A stretch of DNA of 64,000 nucleotides from an uncultured Desulfobacterales bacterium (GCA_937915545.1 CALGIJ010000001.1:62001-126000), one strand, 5' to 3'. Positions 16,047-25,977 are shown, counted from the stretch's first letter. A program made the numbers and translations. Notes: generated by a model not told the origin, from the sequence alone.

Positions 16047-18266
16047 TCACTGCTTATTGGCTTCTTCGCTCTTCGTCTCGCTTTCCCGCAATTGTTCCGT
16101 CGCCAGCTTGAAGTTATTCGCTGCAACCTGAAGTGACGGAACAATCCGTAACGCCTGCTCAAAGTGTTTTTGGGCTTCGCGTAACCTGCCCTGGCTTGCC
16201 AGAACCAACCCTTTGTTATTATAGGCCATAGCGACAGTCTGCCCCAAGACAAGGAACTCATCATATTTCTTCTCGGCAGCATCCAACTGGCCATCTCGGA
16301 AGAGTATATTGGCATAGTCATATTTGACTTCAGGGGGATAGGTCATCAGCCTGTCTGCCTCCTCATAGTGACCGACGGCTTCATGCCACTTGCCTTGCGC
16401 ATTCAGCAGGAGGCCAAGGTGGTAATGGGCCGACGCCTCTGACCTCTTATGTGTGAGAATTTTTCGATATGCAGCCATGGCCTCCTCGCCTCGCCCAAGA
16501 CGCATCAGGGCCTCGCCGATATCGAGGAGAACTTCCATGTCTTTGCTCGCGCCCACAGCAGCTTTTCGCAAGTACGGCAAGGCCTTGGAGGGCTTACCAT
16601 CACGTAACAGAGTGTTGCCGAGTTGCTTGTTGAGTATTGCATCATCGGGCTCCTTGGGCAGAGCGAGGCGGAACTGCTCGGCCGCCTCCACATACAAGCC
16701 ACGCTCTCTCAACATACCTCCAAGCCCTGCCCGCGCCGAGACATAATCAGGTTTAAGCTGCACAGCCCTCCGATAGTGTTCCTCAGCTTCCATCCTTCTG
16801 CCCTGCCTCTCATAGACCGAGGCCAGATTATGATGAGGAATGGGCGCCTTATCGTCAAGGTGGATTGCCTTTCGCAAATACTCTTCGGCTTTGGCTAACT
16901 CATTGTCCAGTGCATAGGCACGACCAAGATTGGAGTACGTCCTGGCCTTCCCAGGCGCCTTCTCAACGGCATCCGACCAGAGAGCGACTGATGATTGCCA
17001 AGCCGAATTACGTTCATAGGTCCAATAAGTAAAGAGGCTGACAACCAGACCGCCAAGGCTGGCCACCACCTGAATGCTCTTGCCGAAGCGGCAGGCGAGC
17101 GCAACAACGACGAGAATGAGAAAGGCAGAAGGCAAATAGGTCCGATGCTCAAAAACCATCTCCAGGCAGATCACCGAAGATTCGATGGCCAGGTTGCCAA
17201 AGAACCAGAGAATACAAAAAGAAATCAGCCGTTCCCGGCGCAGCAAAACCATTGCCAGGGCCAGCAAGGAGACGATACCCGCCAGCGACGTCAGAGTCGT
17301 TACCGGAGAGAGCAGCGACGTGGAGAGCGGGAAGTCATAGTCCAGCGTCAAACGATCGGGGTGGGGATAAAAGATCAGTGAAATATAATGAACAACTACC
17401 CGGAACTGGGTCAACACCCGTTCAATGGTCGTAAAGTCACGCCCACTGCAGTTGTTGCCGAAAATTCTCTCGAGAAAGTTCCCTCCGGTATAGAGGGTGG
17501 TGATAACCGCGAAGGCGAGCAACGCGCCAAAGACCCAGGACAGTTTATTTTTCAGCCACTGCCAGCTGGCATCCTGGTGAAAATACCATTCATAGAGGAC
17601 GAGGAATAAGGGCAAGGTCGCCGCAATTTCCTTTGAGCCAACAGCCAGCAGACCGGCAACAACACAGCCGGCATGCCAGCGCCAAGCGGCCCATGGCGAG
17701 GCGTCATCTCCAGATGCAGTCAGCTGATGGGCGCGTCCACGCGCAAAGCAGAGCATCGCCAGGAGAAAGAACATCGCCGACATGCTGTTCATTCTCTGCA
17801 CGATATAGGTTACCGACTGGGTGGCGAGTGGGTGGACAAGCCAGATGAGGGCCGAGAGAAGGGCTATCAACGTGCCGTTTTTGTATTGCGCCCGGTTAAC
17901 CGGCAGACCTAGCGTATGGCGAACAAGATAGAAGAGAAAAATTCCTGCAAGAATATGGACCATCAGGTTGACGAGATGGTAGCCCTGCACCCTGTGCCCA
18001 CCCAAATAGTAGTTCAGGGCAAAACTGAAATTGCTTACCGGTCTGGTCCGGATAAGACTTTTGGTAAAGACCTGTTCAAGTTCCCCAGGCGTGAACGCTT
18101 CCAGCTTCAGCCCGATATTGTCTTTGATATTGCTCTCATCATCGAAATGAAACGGAACATCGAAGCTGTTGAGATAAGCAATGCACCCCACAATGATCAG
18201 CAAGGCGATGGCGACCCAATCTTTTATGGGTGTTCTCAGCGAACCACCCACCGTAAGCCCCCTCAC
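16047..18266 (-). CDS. GT-C-type glycosyltransferase-like membrane protein with TPR repeats
   Basis: A 739-residue protein. The N-terminal half (to about residue 420) has around ten membrane segments and the loop motif YLNSFDVPFHFDDESNI, with adjacent Asp42/Asp43. This is the pattern of TMTC-like/GT-C proteins that use lipid-linked sugars. The C-terminal 310 residues contain about eight TPR repeats (AYALDNELAKAEEYLRKAI, YERQGRRMEAEEHYRRAV and so on). It begins with GTG overlapping the glmM stop (GTGA), so it is translationally coupled to the cdaA operon. Possible role: glycosylation of an exported or pilus protein; substrate not deducible. Confidence 0.78.
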   Translation of the reverse strand: MRGLTVGGSLRTPIKDWVAIALLIIVGCIAYLNSFDVPFHFDDESNIKDNIGLKLEAFTPGELEQVFTKSLIRTRPVSNFSFALNYYLGGHRVQGYHLVNLMVHILAGIFLFYLVRHTLGLPVNRAQYKNGTLIALLSALIWLVHPLATQSVTYIVQRMNSMSAMFFLLAMLCFARGRAHQLTASGDDASPWAAWRWHAGCVVAGLLAVGSKEIAATLPLFLVLYEWYFHQDASWQWLKNKLSWVFGALLAFAVITTLYTGGNFLERIFGNNCSGRDFTTIERVLTQFRVVVHYISLIFYPHPDRLTLDYDFPLSTSLLSPVTTLTSLAGIVSLLALAMVLLRRERLISFCILWFFGNLAIESSVICLEMVFEHRTYLPSAFLILVVVALACRFGKSIQVVASLGGLVVSLFTYWTYERNSAWQSSVALWSDAVEKAPGKARTYSNLGRAYALDNELAKAEEYLRKAIHLDDKAPIPHHNLASVYERQGRRMEAEEHYRRAVQLKPDYVSARAGLGGMLRERGLYVEAAEQFRLALPKEPDDAILNKQLGNTLLRDGKPSKALPYLRKAAVGASKDMEVLLDIGEALMRLGRGEEAMAAYRKILTHKRSEASAHYHLGLLLNAQGKWHEAVGHYEEADRLMTYPPEVKYDYANILFRDGQLDAAEKKYDEFLVLGQTVAMAYNNKGLVLASQGRLREAQKHFEQALRIVPSLQVAANNFKLATEQLRESETKSEEANKQ

Positions 18267-19615
18267 CCCCGATCCCCCTTGCGGATCACCTCGCAGAGCT
18301 CGTCTGCGATAGCACGTATCTCCTCCTCATCCTGGCCTTCCACCATAACCCTGATGACCGGTTCGGTACCCGAGGGGCGAACGAGGATACGGCCATTGCC
18401 GCCGAGCTTGGCTTCGAGCCCGGCCAACGTCTCGGTAAACTGCGGGATGGTCTCCACCGGCATCTTGCGCGACATGCGCACGTTCTTCAGCGTCTGCGGG
18501 AAGGACTCCATCACCGTGGCCAGCTCGGAGAGCGGCTTTTTGCGCTTTTTCATGATCGCCAGCAGCTGCAGGGCGGCAAGGGTGCCGTCGCCGGTGGTGA
18601 TATGGTCGAGGAAGACCAGGTGACCTGACTGCTCGCCACCAAAGGAATACCCCTTTTTGCGCATGCACTCGACTACATAGCGGTCGCCGACTGCCGTGCG
18701 CACCATAGCGCCGCCCATGCGCTGCAGGGCCACCTCGAGGCCCATATTGGACATCACCGTGGCCACCAGGGTCTTTTTCTTTAGGCGACGCTGGTGCAGC
18801 AGCTCTTCGGCGCAGATGGCCATGATATGGTCGCCATCGACGATCCTGCCTTTCTCGTCGCAGACGATCAGCCGGTCGCCGTCGCCATCGAGGGCCAGGC
18901 CGATATCGGCGCCCACCTCGGTGACCCGCCGGGCCATGACCTCGGGGTGGAGGGCCCCGCAGTTCTCATTGATATTGCGTCCATCCGGTTCGACGCCGAG
19001 CCTGGTCACCTTCGCACCCAGCTCCTGGAAGACATGGGGCGAGACGCCATAGGTGGCGCCGTGGGCGCAATCGAGGACGATATGAAAGCCATCGAGGGTA
19101 TATTGCCTGGGGAATGTATTCTTGAGAAAGACGATATAGCGCCCCTTGGCGTCCTCGATGCGCGTCGCCTTGCCGACTTCTTCGGCCACCGGCCGCAGAG
19201 CCGCCATCTTCTGGGAGAAGATCAGGTCCTCGATATCCAACTCCACCTCGTCGGGGAGCTTGAAGCCATCGCTGGAAAAGATCTTGATGCCATTGTCCTG
19301 GAAGGGGTTATGCGAGGCGGAGATGACCACCCCGGCATCGGCGCGCATCGAGGTGGTGATAAAGGCGATGCCCGGCGTCGGCAAAGGGCCGACCAGGAGC
19401 ACGTCGACTCCCATGGAGCAGATACCTGCGGCCAGGGCGTTCTCCAGCATATAGCAGGACTGCCGCGTATCCTTGCCGATGACGATGCGATGCCGCTTGG
19501 CCTTGTTCTTGACGACAAAGGCGATGGCCCGCCCTACCTGCATGGCGATCTCAATGGTCATCGGGTAGACGTTGGCCACCCCGCGAATGCCGTCGGTTCC
19601 GAAAAGCTTCCTCAT
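18263..19615 (-). CDS. glmM: Phosphoglucosamine mutase
   Basis: Converts glucosamine-6-phosphate to glucosamine-1-phosphate for peptidoglycan and LPS precursors. The 450-residue length is standard. The catalytic phosphoserine is Ser101 in VVISASHNP, the metal loop is DGDGDR, the sugar-binding loop is GGEQSGH, and the phosphate-binding loop is RPSGTEPVIRVMVE. The ATG overlaps the cdaR stop (ATGA). In Firmicutes GlmM binds and inhibits CdaA, and the same three-gene cluster is kept here. Confidence 0.97.
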   Translation of the reverse strand: MRKLFGTDGIRGVANVYPMTIEIAMQVGRAIAFVVKNKAKRHRIVIGKDTRQSCYMLENALAAGICSMGVDVLLVGPLPTPGIAFITTSMRADAGVVISASHNPFQDNGIKIFSSDGFKLPDEVELDIEDLIFSQKMAALRPVAEEVGKATRIEDAKGRYIVFLKNTFPRQYTLDGFHIVLDCAHGATYGVSPHVFQELGAKVTRLGVEPDGRNINENCGALHPEVMARRVTEVGADIGLALDGDGDRLIVCDEKGRIVDGDHIMAICAEELLHQRRLKKKTLVATVMSNMGLEVALQRMGGAMVRTAVGDRYVVECMRKKGYSFGGEQSGHLVFLDHITTGDGTLAALQLLAIMKKRKKPLSELATVMESFPQTLKNVRMSRKMPVETIPQFTETLAGLEAKLGGNGRILVRPSGTEPVIRVMVEGQDEEEIRAIADELCEVIRKGDRG

Positions 19616-20724
19616 AGCAGTTTACGTTTTTCCTTGTTCCGTTTGATTTCTACGGGTTGCCCCGGCTCACCACTCCCCGTGGCGGTGGTTTTCAGGTCCT
19701 TTTCGCCGCCCTTCTCTTCATCGCCGTTCCTGCGGATCGACTGCGCCAGCTCGGCCACCGTCGCTTCCTTTTCAGCACCGGCGAGATGCACGGTCGGCGG
19801 CATGATGGAGACGATCTCCAACGGCTGTTCGAGCGCCCCGCCCACCACCACCTTCACCGCCAATTCGCTGTCCCCGGGCCTCCCTTCGGCCACCGCGTTC
19901 AGCACCGCCTTGACATCGACCCGCTTCTCGATCAGCGTCTTGGGGACATTGGCGACCACCTTGACATGATCGGGAACGAGGCTTCCCGCCTGCCCTCCGC
20001 CAGCCATGGTCACCGGGATATTGTCGAAGTCGACCTGCACCGTCTCCACCCCCACCACCAGTTCGGCAGTCACCGAGGTCTCGCCGATCAGTTCGACGAT
20101 GGCCGGCTCCAGTTCCAGCGGCACCTGCAGCTGCATCGATTTCTTGACCCCGTCGAGGTTGATGCTGCGCGTCATGAAATGATCGACCTGGGACAGCGTC
20201 GTATAGGGCCCGGCGACACTGATCTTCTCCGGATCTAGGCGCAGGCTCTTGAGATGGTAGCCGGGGCTGACCCGCCCGCTGGTGCGCGCCTGCACCGGGA
20301 ACTGCTTCTGCACCAGCTTGTCCAGCGAGAGGATGATCGACGAGGGCTGCACGCGCTGCACGGTGATGCCGCGCGGCACCGGTATATGCTTGGGATCGTT
20401 CTCGATAACCATGGTGCCAGGGCTGGCCGCGGCAAGGTCCACCTGCCGCGTCACCGAGCGCTCGGCCATTTCGAGGATCAGCGAGCGCGGCCCGCTGACA
20501 GTCACCTCGATCTCCTTCTTGAACTGGTTGGAGACCACCAGGTCGCGGGGCAGGTTGATGATGTCGATGGGCACCATGACATTCTTGTCGATCTTGTCTT
20601 CGCCACCGACGAAGTACCACAGCAGCACCGCCGCCAGCAGCGACACCACCTTCTGCAGCCAGTCGCGGGAGAGCAGCCTGGCCAGCTGTTTATTCCTGAT
20701 CATCCTGGCAAAGGGGTTCTTCAT
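19612..20724 (-). CDS. cdaR: CdaR-like YbbR-domain protein, regulator of CdaA
   Basis: About 370 residues: a short basic cytoplasmic start, one membrane helix (VVSLLAAVLLWYFVGG) and three or four YbbR-type beta repeats (VPIDIINLPRDLVVSNQFKKEIEVTVSGP, FPVQARTSGRVSPGYHLKSL, VTAELVVGVETVQVDF). It ends in a charged Lys/Arg tail. The ATG at 20724 is preferred over one four codons earlier because it overlaps the cdaA stop (ATGA). In Gram-positive bacteria CdaR modulates the diadenylate cyclase from outside the membrane; the same role is likely here. Confidence 0.85.
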   Translation of the reverse strand: MKNPFARMIRNKQLARLLSRDWLQKVVSLLAAVLLWYFVGGEDKIDKNVMVPIDIINLPRDLVVSNQFKKEIEVTVSGPRSLILEMAERSVTRQVDLAAASPGTMVIENDPKHIPVPRGITVQRVQPSSIILSLDKLVQKQFPVQARTSGRVSPGYHLKSLRLDPEKISVAGPYTTLSQVDHFMTRSINLDGVKKSMQLQVPLELEPAIVELIGETSVTAELVVGVETVQVDFDNIPVTMAGGGQAGSLVPDHVKVVANVPKTLIEKRVDVKAVLNAVAEGRPGDSELAVKVVVGGALEQPLEIVSIMPPTVHLAGAEKEATVAELAQSIRRNGDEEKGGEKDLKTTATGSGEPGQPVEIKRNKEKRKLL

Positions 20725-21512
20725 CGCCGCCCCCACCAGGATTTAAGCGGAGAGGAGGGGCCGTTGTCGGCCATGAAGATGGCGCGCAGGCTCTTGGTGA
20801 GACTGATCTCGTCCTCGATGGTGGTCAGGGCGCCATGGCGCACCAGAGAAATCTCCTGGGTCTCCTCGGAAACGACCATGACCACCGCGTCGGTCTCCTC
20901 GGTGAGGCCGATGGCGGCGCGGTGCCTGGTGCCATAGCGCTTGTTGATATAGGGGTTCTGGGTCAGCGGCAGAATGCAGCCGGCATGCTGCACGCGTCCC
21001 TTGCTGATGATCACCGCCCCGTCGTGCAGCGGCGAAACCGGCATGAAGATGGAGATAAGCAGTTCTCTCGAGAGGCGCGCGTCGAGGTTGAAGCCGGACT
21101 CGATGAAATCGCCGAGGCCGGTTTCCCGCTCGATGACGATCAAGGCCCCGATGCGCCGCTTGGCAAGGTAGAAGAGGGTGCGGATGATCTCTTCCAGTTC
21201 CTTATCGGCGACGTCGGTATGCTTGAGAAAGGGCGATTTCCCGACCCGCGTCAGGGCATTGCGGATATCCTGCTGAAAGACGATGATGACGATGAGCAGA
21301 ATGGAGCTGAGGAAGGTCTGCATGACCCACTTGAGGGCGGCGAGGTCGAGGGCGGTGGCCAGGAAATAGACCATGGTGAGAATGCCCAGCCCCACCACCA
21401 TCTGCAAGGACCTGGTGCCCCTGATGATGGAAATGAGCTGATGGATGACGAAAGCGACCACCAGGATGTCGACCGCATCCTGCCAGCGCAGATAACTCAA
21501 AGAATCGAACAT
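20721..21512 (-). CDS. cdaA: Membrane diadenylate cyclase (c-di-AMP synthase)
   Basis: A 263-residue protein of the CdaA (DacA) type, which makes cyclic di-AMP from two ATP. Three N-terminal membrane helices (about residues 10-30, 38-55 and 60-80) precede the DisA_N cyclase domain. That domain carries both catalytic motifs, DGA at 164-166 (PLHDGAVI) and RHR at 196-198 (GTRHRAAIGL). The start at 21512 places the conserved WQDAVDIL helix at the N-terminus; an in-frame GTG 42 bases upstream is less likely. First gene of cdaA-cdaR-glmM and the GT-C gene, all overlapping by a few bases. Confidence 0.94.
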   Translation of the reverse strand: MFDSLSYLRWQDAVDILVVAFVIHQLISIIRGTRSLQMVVGLGILTMVYFLATALDLAALKWVMQTFLSSILLIVIIVFQQDIRNALTRVGKSPFLKHTDVADKELEEIIRTLFYLAKRRIGALIVIERETGLGDFIESGFNLDARLSRELLISIFMPVSPLHDGAVIISKGRVQHAGCILPLTQNPYINKRYGTRHRAAIGLTEETDAVVMVVSEETQEISLVRHGALTTIEDEISLTKSLRAIFMADNGPSSPLKSWWGRR

Positions 21513-21871
21513 GGGGGTTCCGATTAAGAAGCCTGAAAGCAAAGGGGCGCCCACTCTCCCGACACCTGCTGCCTGTGGTTGTCGGGTGGCCCATCACCGC
21601 TTCGCAGATCCAGCAACTATAGCACAGCGATTTTCGATGTGAACAGTGTTTTTCTTGAAATTTTGCAGTATAGTTGCGCCATCTCGTCCGACGGGGCGCA
21701 AGCATTGCCACGCCCGGCGACATTTCGGTGATTTACAGAATCGGCGCCATGCGCTAAAGAGAGCCGATTTTCGCGCCAGCCTATCGGCGTGCATCTGCAT
21801 CGCAGAATACCCGACGAGGACGCTCCACTCAGCCCTGTCATTCGTTTATCACTTCTACTCTCGCGATCCCC
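21513..21871. other. Divergent promoter region between cdaA and the DUF748 gene
   Basis: About 360 bases without a gene. It contains a plausible sigma-70 promoter for cdaA on the minus strand (21616-21643). I see no repeats, RNA gene or riboswitch-like fold that I can support. Open frames here are extensions of the neighbours or antisense. Confidence 0.5.
21616..21643 (-). promoter_or_regulatory. Possible sigma-70 promoter for the cdaA operon
   Basis: On the minus strand, TTCACA (complement of 21638-21643), a 16-base spacer and TATAGT (complement of 21616-21621). It lies about 105 bases upstream of the cdaA ATG. One mismatch in each hexamer. Confidence 0.45.
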
Positions 21872-24800
21872 ATGCCTGATCGTTTCGGAAAGATCTCCAT
21901 CAACAACCCACCTGTTGTGCCACCTGACGCCCCGGAAGCCATCGCCGTGCCTGCCGCAGCGCCCGAACCCGCGGTGGAGAAGGAAGAACTGCCGATCAAG
22001 ACCGTCCCGCGGAGCAAGGGCAGTGCCGGGAAAAAGCGCCCCCAGGGTAAAAAGCGGCCGACCTGGCTGCTGTGGCCTGCCGTCCTGGCCCTCCTCGTCG
22101 CCCTCTACGGCCTCCTCGGCTTTTTCGCCCTGCCCTCCTATCTGTCCCGTTCCCTGGCGGAAGGGATCAAGAACGCCACCGGCTACACCCTTCAGCCGGG
22201 AGCACTTTCCTTCAACCCCTTCACTTTCCATTTCAACGTCTCCGAGGCGCGACTCAGCGCCAGCGACGGCAAGCCCCTCGCCGTTCTCGGCCACCTCGAG
22301 GCAGATCTCGCCCCGGTCTCCTTGCTGCGCCTCGACCTGGTATGCAACACGGTGACCCTCTCCGCGCTGAGCCTCTACGTCACCCGGGAACAGAACGGGT
22401 CGTACAACATCGCGCGGCTCTTCCAGGATAAAAACCGGGCCGGCTCCACGGAGATCCTCGATTTCTCGGATCTGCCCTTCTTCTTCTCGCTCAACAACAT
22501 CGTCGTCAAGGACGCCAAGATCCTCTTCAACGACATGCCCACCGGCAAGACCCACACCGTCGAAAAGCTCCACATGGAACTGCCGAGCTTCTCCAATATC
22601 CCCTTCGAGAGCAGCGAATACCTGCAGCCGCGCTTCTCGGCGGTGATCAACGGCAGCCCGGTGGAACTTGCCGGCAACGCCTTTCTCGGCAGCTCCGGCG
22701 ATAAAGCCACCACGCTTTCCGCCAACCTGCACGGCGTCGAGCTTCCCCTCTACGCCGCCTACCTGCCTAGCCCCCTGCCGCTGGTCTTCACCGGCGGCAC
22801 CATCGACGGCAAGGTCGACTTCATCTTCGACCCCACCAGCAGCGAAGAGGACAAGCTGGCCGTGGACTTTGACCTGCAGATCAGCGCCGTCGAGGTCAAC
22901 ACCAGCGAGGAATCGCTGTTTCTCACCGCCCCCCGGACGGTCGTCTCCGGGAGGCTGCGGCCGATAGCGAGGACAGTGGATTTCAAGGCTATCACCGCCC
23001 AGACGCCAGCGGCCCATACCTTCGGTAAAACCTTTGCCGCCTCTCTCCTCCCCCTGTTCGCAGGCGAGAGGAAAAACGACAAGGCCAGTCCTCACCATGC
23101 CATCACCTCCCCTGCCTCCTCGCCCCTGGCAGTGACCATCGACACCCTCCGTGTCGTGGATGGCGCTTTCCACCTCTGGGCAGAGAAAGGTGCCGGCAAA
23201 CCGACGGCAACATGGCAAACCATCGATGTCGATATCTCCGGCTACTCCTCTGCGGCTAACCGGGGAGATGGAGAAGAGGGCACGTTTTCGCTCAGCGGCG
23301 CCGCCGGCGATGGCTCCTCGACCTTCAGCTGGCAGGGCAAGCTGGCATCCTCGGCCAGCCAGACTGGCGAGTTCAATCTCGGCAATTACGAACTCCACCC
23401 GCTCCTCGCCGCACTTGGCGCCGATGCCAGCCTCGAGGTATCGGGGCGCGCCGATTTCAGAGGCAGGCTGACCGTCACCCTGCCCGAGAAGGCCGGCGCC
23501 AGCCTCGCCTTCAAGGTCGCCGACGGCGATCTCAGCGCCCGCGAAGTCAAGTTGTTCGATGGCAAAAACGTCGTCTTCCACGCGCCGTCCCTGCACTGCA
23601 CCTCCCTGGGAACCGCCTTGCAGACCATCAACTTCGGCAGAATATCCGTCAGCGACGGCGACATCAACCTCCGTCTCGGCGATATTCCACCAGTGTTCAA
23701 GGCCTTCAGCGGGGGCCGCTACCTCCTCCAGGAACTCGACTACAAAGGTCGGCTGACCCTGCACAAAGACGGCAGAGGCAAAAAACCGTCAGTCTACGAT
23801 GACCTGGCCATCACCGCCAAAAACCTCGACACCCTGGAAAAAGCCAAGGAAAACCTCAATATTTCCTTCAAAAGCCCCTCGGGCGGCACCGTCGAAGGAC
23901 AGGGAGACCTGCGTCTCGCCCCCTTCCTGGCCACCCTCGAGGCCCGTTTCGCCGCCCTCGCCGCCGAAGACATCCTGCCGCTGCTTGGCCGCAGCCCGCT
24001 GGTCTCCGCGGTATACGGCACCCTCTCCGGCCAGGGCACCTTCGTCTTCCCAAGAATCGCCTTCAGCGGCGATATCAGCGTTGCCGAGGGCTCCGCCCCG
24101 GTGCCCGGGACAACACCGCTGTCCTGGAAGAACCTCAGCCTGCAAGGCCTCGACTATAGCAGCGAACCTCCCCGCCTGAGCCTCGCCACCGCGAAGTTCG
24201 AGCAACCGCAGTTCACCTGGCAGCTGGGCAAGCACGAGCAGGGCCCCCTGGCGCAGATCGCCACGCTGTGGCGCGAACTTCTCCCACAGCCTTCCGGCGA
24301 GCGGCGGGAGGGCGAAGATCTCCAGGCGATCAATCTGCAGAACATCAGCTGCAGCGACGGCGCCATCATCGTCCACGACCAGCGGCTCAAACCGAAATGG
24401 CAGGGAGAGGTCACGGGATTTTCCGGCTCGATCGCCGCCATCGACTCCAGCAAAAAGGATGAAGGCGGCAAATATTCCTTCGCCGGCAGCCTCGACGGCG
24501 CCCCCTTTACCGTCGAAGGTTCGCTCCTCGTCTTTGTCGACGACGGGCGGGGCGACTACAGCCTCAACCTCGACCGCTACCCCCTGGCCAATCTGCAAAC
24601 GCAGCTGGCCAAGCTCGCTGAGATCGACAGCAAGAGCGGCCAGATCACTCTCGGCCTCGCAGGCCAGCTCAAGGATGGTGTCTTCCATGAGAGCGGCTCG
24701 CTGGCCGTCGCCGGGGTCAAGGCGAAGTCGGCGAAAACCGATGCCGCCCTGGCGCTGGCCCTGTTGACTGGCCCAGAGGATACGTTCACCCTGGATTTTG

Positions 24801-25474
24801 ATCTCTCAAGCGACGATACCCTGGGCAAGGACGCCCTCGTCGACGAACTCGTTGGACTTTTCCAGACCAAGGTCGTAAAAGCCGCCGTCTCCCCCCTGCT
24901 GCTTGCCAGCGGCGAGTATTCCGACCTCATCGGCAACGAATTCATCGCCTTTGAGCCCGGTCTGGCGGTGATCAGCGAAAGCGGCAAGGCCATTCTCGAA
25001 CGGTATGTCGAGTTGCTGCGCACCCACCCCCTGCTGGCGATGGAACTCTCCGGCGGAGTCGATCGCAACAGCGATACCCCCGGGCTCAAGGAGCAGCTCC
25101 TTGCCCGTGAGCGGCAGCGGGTGGAGGAAGAAAACCAGCGACGCTATCAAGAATGGTTGAAAGAGAAGGAACTCTTCGAGCAGAAGGTGGCCGAGCAGCT
25201 CAAGAAACAGGCCCCCAAGGCCAAGGGGGCGGAAACGCCTCCGGCAGTGCTCAAGGACTATATCCCGGTGCAGCCCAAGCCGGTCGCTGTCGACAACGCC
25301 CTGTTGCTCGAACTGGCCAGAAAGAGGGTGGAACTGCTGCAGCGACTGCTTGTCGAAGAGCTGGGCATCGCCAGCGCCCGCGTGGTGGTCGAGCCGCTCA
25401 AGAAGGTCCCGGCCGGGCAGCCGGATGGCCAGGAGGCGCCTCTGGTCAGGATCGCCCTGAGCCCAACCAGGTGA
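21872..25474 (+). CDS. DUF748 (AsmA/TamB-related) envelope protein
   Basis: A 1200-residue protein. A proline/alanine-rich cytoplasmic start and a basic patch (GKKRPQGKKRP) precede one membrane helix (LWPAVLALLVALYGLLGFFALP, about 70-90). Then comes the DUF748 opening LSRSLAEGIKNATGYTLQPGALSFNPFTFHFNVSEARL and long beta-strand repeats typical of the AsmA-like superfamily. The last 250 residues have the OmpA-like segment usual in DUF748 proteins (ILERYVELLRTHPLLAMELSGGVDR) and a charged coiled coil (ERQRVEEENQRRYQEWLKEKELFEQK). AsmA-like proteins bridge the periplasm and move lipids; that role is inferred here. No good ribosome site is seen. Confidence 0.85.
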   Translation: MPDRFGKISINNPPVVPPDAPEAIAVPAAAPEPAVEKEELPIKTVPRSKGSAGKKRPQGKKRPTWLLWPAVLALLVALYGLLGFFALPSYLSRSLAEGIKNATGYTLQPGALSFNPFTFHFNVSEARLSASDGKPLAVLGHLEADLAPVSLLRLDLVCNTVTLSALSLYVTREQNGSYNIARLFQDKNRAGSTEILDFSDLPFFFSLNNIVVKDAKILFNDMPTGKTHTVEKLHMELPSFSNIPFESSEYLQPRFSAVINGSPVELAGNAFLGSSGDKATTLSANLHGVELPLYAAYLPSPLPLVFTGGTIDGKVDFIFDPTSSEEDKLAVDFDLQISAVEVNTSEESLFLTAPRTVVSGRLRPIARTVDFKAITAQTPAAHTFGKTFAASLLPLFAGERKNDKASPHHAITSPASSPLAVTIDTLRVVDGAFHLWAEKGAGKPTATWQTIDVDISGYSSAANRGDGEEGTFSLSGAAGDGSSTFSWQGKLASSASQTGEFNLGNYELHPLLAALGADASLEVSGRADFRGRLTVTLPEKAGASLAFKVADGDLSAREVKLFDGKNVVFHAPSLHCTSLGTALQTINFGRISVSDGDINLRLGDIPPVFKAFSGGRYLLQELDYKGRLTLHKDGRGKKPSVYDDLAITAKNLDTLEKAKENLNISFKSPSGGTVEGQGDLRLAPFLATLEARFAALAAEDILPLLGRSPLVSAVYGTLSGQGTFVFPRIAFSGDISVAEGSAPVPGTTPLSWKNLSLQGLDYSSEPPRLSLATAKFEQPQFTWQLGKHEQGPLAQIATLWRELLPQPSGERREGEDLQAINLQNISCSDGAIIVHDQRLKPKWQGEVTGFSGSIAAIDSSKKDEGGKYSFAGSLDGAPFTVEGSLLVFVDDGRGDYSLNLDRYPLANLQTQLAKLAEIDSKSGQITLGLAGQLKDGVFHESGSLAVAGVKAKSAKTDAALALALLTGPEDTFTLDFDLSSDDTLGKDALVDELVGLFQTKVVKAAVSPLLLASGEYSDLIGNEFIAFEPGLAVISESGKAILERYVELLRTHPLLAMELSGGVDRNSDTPGLKEQLLARERQRVEEENQRRYQEWLKEKELFEQKVAEQLKKQAPKAKGAETPPAVLKDYIPVQPKPVAVDNALLLELARKRVELLQRLLVEELGIASARVVVEPLKKVPAGQPDGQEAPLVRIALSPTR

Positions 25475-25529
25475 CAAGCGGGGCAATGCGTATCGTCAGC
25501 CGAGCCTGCGGCGGGCTTTTTCCTGCCAG

Positions 25530-25970
25530 ATGATCTCCGACCTCCTCTCCGATCCGCGGCTGCAGGGCGCAGTGGCCCTGCTCGCCGCGCTCTCCCTGGC
25601 GACCTTCGTCATCAGTCTGCTGCTCATCCCCCTGGTGGTGGCCCACCTGCCAGGTGATTGCTTCCTCCGCCTGCACAGCGGCACAGGGACGAGAAAGCGC
25701 CAGGGTCTCGTCCTCCTCGTGCTGCTGGTCATCCGCAACCTCTTCGGGGCGCTGCTCGTCGCCGCCGGGGTGGTCATGCTCTTTCTCCCCGGACAGGGCC
25801 TGCTGACCATCCTCCTTGGTATCCTTCTCCTCTCCATCCCCGGAAAACGGCGGCTGGTCCTCGCGCTCACCGCCTCCCCGCGAAGCCGGCACGGCCTCGA
25901 CTGGCTGCGCCGCAAGACTGGCCGACCACCCTTTCTCTGGCCGGACGATAGCTGCGGCCGAGAGGTCTAG
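25530..25970 (+). CDS. Small PGPGW-like membrane protein
   Basis: A 146-residue protein with three membrane helices (about 13-38, 58-80 and 80-97) and a basic C-terminal tail. The segment VVMLFLPGQGLLTILLGILLLSIPGKRR resembles the PGPGW transmembrane family. It starts 55 bases after the DUF748 gene on the same strand and converges on the TIGR03790 gene. No enzyme motif is seen; function unknown. Confidence 0.7.
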   Translation: MISDLLSDPRLQGAVALLAALSLATFVISLLLIPLVVAHLPGDCFLRLHSGTGTRKRQGLVLLVLLVIRNLFGALLVAAGVVMLFLPGQGLLTILLGILLLSIPGKRRLVLALTASPRSRHGLDWLRRKTGRPPFLWPDDSCGREV

Positions 25971-25977
25971 CAAAGGT

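Noticed and set aside
21617..23764. A 715-codon minus-strand frame opposite the DUF748 gene
   Set aside because: Antisense to a convincing envelope protein; glycine/glutamate-rich with no domain and no ribosome site.
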